A stretch of 41,789 nt of DNA from an uncultured Oscillibacter sp. (GTDB lineage: Bacteria; Bacillota; Clostridia; Oscillospirales; Oscillospiraceae). This document shows, piece after piece, positions 39,721 to 41,789 of this stretch. Position 1 is the stretch's first letter. The number at the start of each line of letters is the position of its first letter. The stretch is from the NCBI GenBank assembly GCA_900548505.1, contig URKI01000020.1, forward strand, positions 1 to 41,789. Reading direction: 5' to 3'. Below the pieces are notes generated by a model. That model saw only the letters and a list, made by a program, of their open reading frames with translations, had not been told where the DNA came from and did no database searches. Position numbers and translations under genes: made by a program.

Positions 39721-40779
39721 ATGCGTGAATTGCTGGATATTTTGGAACAGGTGGTGCAGGACCATGCATCCGACCTATTTATCGTGGCAGGCGGCCCGAT
39801 TTGCGAAAAGCGGGACAAGCGCCTCATCCCCATCACGGAGGAGAAGGTGTTTCCCGGCGAGACGGAGCGTCTGATCGCAGGCATTTATGAGATGGCGGGC
39901 CGTCCCATGGAGCGCTACCGCCAGACCGGCGATGACGATTTTGCCCTTGCGGTGCCCGGCCTGGCCCGTTTCCGGGTCAACGCCTACCAGCAGCGAGGCT
40001 CGCTGGCCGCCGTGGTGCGTGTGGTGGCATTTGAGATCCCCGACTACACGGCGCTGCACATTCCCGAGTCGGTCATGGGCCTGGCGGACGTGACCCACGG
40101 CATGGTGCTGGTCACCGGCACCGCCGGCAGCGGCAAGTCCACCACCCAGGCGTGCATCATCGACCGGATCAACCGCACCCGGCAGGCCCACATCATCACG
40201 CTGGAGGACCCCATCGAGTACCTCCACAGGGATCAGCAGAGCATCATCAGCCAGCGGGAGATCGCCATCGACACCAGCGACTACCTCTCTGCCCTGCGTT
40301 CTTGCCTGCGCCAGTCGCCGGATGTGATCTTGCTGGGAGAGATGCGGGACCATGAGACTACCCGCGTGGCCATGACGGCGGCGGAGACGGGCCATCTGCT
40401 CATCGCAACGCTGCACACCAACGGCGCGGTGAACACCATCGACCGCATCATCGACTCCTTCCCCAGCGCCCAGCAGGCCCAGGTCCGCATCCAGATGAGC
40501 ATGGTGCTGCATACGGTGGTCAGCCAGCAGCTGCTGCCCGACAAGCGGGGCGGCATGATTCCCGCCTATGAGATCATGCACATGAACCCCGCCATCCGCA
40601 GCATGATCCGGGACTGCAAGAACCACCAGATCGATAACGCCATCGCCGCCGGTGCGTCGGAGGGCATGTGCTCCATGGATCAGTCCATTCTGGACCTTTA
40701 CCGGAGGGACTTCATCACCCGGGAGACCGCGCTGGACTACGCCGACAACCCGGATCAGATGCTCCGCCGCATGGGATAA
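39721..40779 (+). CDS. pilT: PilT-like type IV pilus ATPase
   Basis: 352-residue secretion ATPase of the PilT class. Walker A is residues 133-140 (GTAGSGKS, with Thr-Ala in place of the common Pro-Thr), the Asp box is LEDPIEYLH, and Walker B-like VILLGEMRD lies at residues 203-210. The retraction ATPase AIRNLIRE-like element is seen as NPAIRSMIRD. No PilB or GspE is in the window, so this may power both assembly and retraction or act with a remote partner. Starts after GAGAAAGGGGCGA. The stop is 6 bases before the sortase gene. Confidence 0.92.
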   Translation: MRELLDILEQVVQDHASDLFIVAGGPICEKRDKRLIPITEEKVFPGETERLIAGIYEMAGRPMERYRQTGDDDFALAVPGLARFRVNAYQQRGSLAAVVRVVAFEIPDYTALHIPESVMGLADVTHGMVLVTGTAGSGKSTTQACIIDRINRTRQAHIITLEDPIEYLHRDQQSIISQREIAIDTSDYLSALRSCLRQSPDVILLGEMRDHETTRVAMTAAETGHLLIATLHTNGAVNTIDRIIDSFPSAQQAQVRIQMSMVLHTVVSQQLLPDKRGGMIPAYEIMHMNPAIRSMIRDCKNHQIDNAIAAGASEGMCSMDQSILDLYRRDFITRETALDYADNPDQMLRRMG

Positions 40780-40785
40780 GCGGAT

Positions 40786-41762
40786 ATGAAGAAGAAAGTA
40801 AGACTTGGAATCATGGCGGTGCTGGCCATCGTGCTGGTGGTCAGCGCGGTCATGCTGGTCCGCCAGCAGATGGAATACCGCCGGGGCGAGGAGATCTACC
40901 AGGAGGCTGAGTCGCTGGTGGAGCTGCCGGACCTGAGCGAGCTGCCCGCGCCGGAGGTCCAGGAGCCGGAGGAGGAGACGGAGGCGGAGGAAAAGCCCGT
41001 CTATGTGGACCCCTACGCCGACGCCCTGCGGAACATGGACTTTACCGCCCTGCGGGAGGTCAACGACGATGTGCTGGGCTGGATCCTCATCCCCAACACC
41101 GTGCTCTCTTACCCGCTGGTGCAGGGGGACGACAACGAATACTACCTCAACCACACCTGGAAAAAGTGGACCAGCGTGGTGGGCGCCATTTTCATGGAGA
41201 GCGCCAACAGCCCGGACCTGAGCAACTTCAATACCGTCATCTACGGGCATCGGATGAACAACGGCTCCATGTTCGCCTCGCTGAAGTATTATAAGGATCT
41301 CAGCTATTGGAAGTCCCACCCCTATGTGTATATCACCAACGACGCCGGAAGCCATCAGTATGAGATCTTCGCGGCCTATGAGGTCAGCACGGCAGGGGAG
41401 ACCTACCGTTTGCAGTTTGCGGACACCCAGGCCCGGCAGGATTTCATCGACTACTGCATGGACCAGTCCGTCATCGATACGGGCGTGGTGCCCAACACCT
41501 ATGACCGCATCCTGACGCTCTCCACCTGTACCGGCAACGGCCACGCCACCCGCTGGGTGGTGCAGGCGGTGCTGCGGGGCGAGGCCCCGTCGGACACGGC
41601 GGAGCAGGAGCTGGCAGCGCCCGAGACGCCGGAGACTGTGCCCGAGACGCCGGAAACTCCGGATACGCCGGAGGTCCAGGCGCCGCAGGAGACGGAGGGC
41701 TCTTCTCTGCTGGACGTGGCCGTAGGCAGCGTCACCGGCGGTGATGCTGCGGAGAACGAAGC
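40786..41762 (+). CDS. srtB: Class B sortase (3' truncated)
   Basis: At least 325 residues, cut by adapter. One N-terminal membrane helix (about 5-25) is followed by an acidic linker and a sortase B core at about 80-265: LGWILIPNTVLSYPLVQ, His155 (VIYGHRMNNGSMFAS), Cys248 (LTLSTCTGNGHATRWVV) and Arg256. Beyond the core is a Pro/Glu/Thr-rich tail (PETPETVPETPETPDTPEV) of over 50 residues, uncommon in sortases and unfinished here. Sortase B usually anchors surface proteins by a signal such as NPQTN-like. Its placement right after pilT suggests it may work on the preceding surface components; no sorting-signal protein is seen in the window. Confidence 0.93.
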
Positions 41763-41789
41763 CTGTCTCTTATACACATCTGACGCTGC
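41763..41789. other. Nextera library adapter (Read 1 side)
   Basis: Bases 41763-41781 are the Tn5 mosaic end read outwards (CTGTCTCTTATACACATCT), followed by GACGCTGC, the start of the Nextera Read 1 adapter complement. Not genomic. Confidence 0.97.

Noticed and set aside
41499..41777. Minus-strand frame starting MYKRQ at the right end
   Set aside because: Its start lies in the adapter; opposite strand of the sortase tail.

Overview
The window is one assembled contig from a motile, high-GC Firmicute of class Clostridia, most likely Oscillospiraceae (Oscillibacter, Lawsonibacter or Intestinimonas relatives). That placement is an inference from gene content (FliY, CheC, CheD and CheV, FlbD, class B sortase, DUF4860 pilus-type operon, lysine and Mn2+ riboswitches), AGGAGG-type ribosome sites, and GC-rich coding sequence. 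Both ends are Illumina Nextera adapter, not genome: bases 1-46 and 41763-41789. The first and last genes, fliI and a class B sortase, are therefore truncated by library construction.

Bases 47-20335 hold a long, co-oriented flagellar and chemotaxis operon: fliI(partial)-fliJ-fliK-flgD-(TIGR02530-like)-flgE-flbD-motA-motB-fliM-fliY-cheY-fliO-fliP-fliQ-fliR-flhB-flhA-fliA-two FlgF/FlgG-type rod genes-cheC-cheD-cheV-EAL/HDOD gene. It covers export ATPase and gate, hook assembly, stator, switch and adaptation proteins. fliL, flhF and flhG are missing from the places where related operons usually carry them, and cheA, cheW, cheB and cheR are not in the window. A 1419-residue PAS/GGDEF/EAL/GGDEF protein (20402-24661) follows, probably linking cyclic di-GMP to motility. 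A strong terminator closes the block.

Bases 24739-26700 are a regulatory and decay zone: a minus-strand cas3 wreck (subtype I-C-like, several frameshifts, Walker A region deleted, no CRISPR array or other cas genes), a minus-strand tRNA-Pro(GGG) with its own promoter and terminator, and a promoter plus yybP-ykoY (Mn2+) riboswitch that leads into a P-type cation ATPase.

Bases 26700-34463 are small metabolic and transport units: the ATPase, a Nudix hydrolase, DUF3783 and DUF523 genes, a uracil permease behind a promoter, 21-codon leader peptide and terminator (a candidate pyrBI-style attenuator), and a lysine-riboswitch-controlled NhaC-family transporter that unusually carries a signal peptide and a four-CxxC zinc-finger-like segment.

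Bases 34461-41762 contain a minus-strand BTAD-type transcription regulator, a divergent transglutaminase-like lipoprotein, and a compact type IV pilus/type II secretion-like operon (PilC-like protein, four small single-pass membrane proteins with atypical N-termini, PilT-like ATPase) that runs into a class B sortase with a Pro/Glu/Thr-rich tail. The best candidates for new biology are the uraA leader attenuator, the zinc-finger NhaC transporter, the atypical pilin-like operon, and FliY with its FliM-type motif moved to an internal linker.
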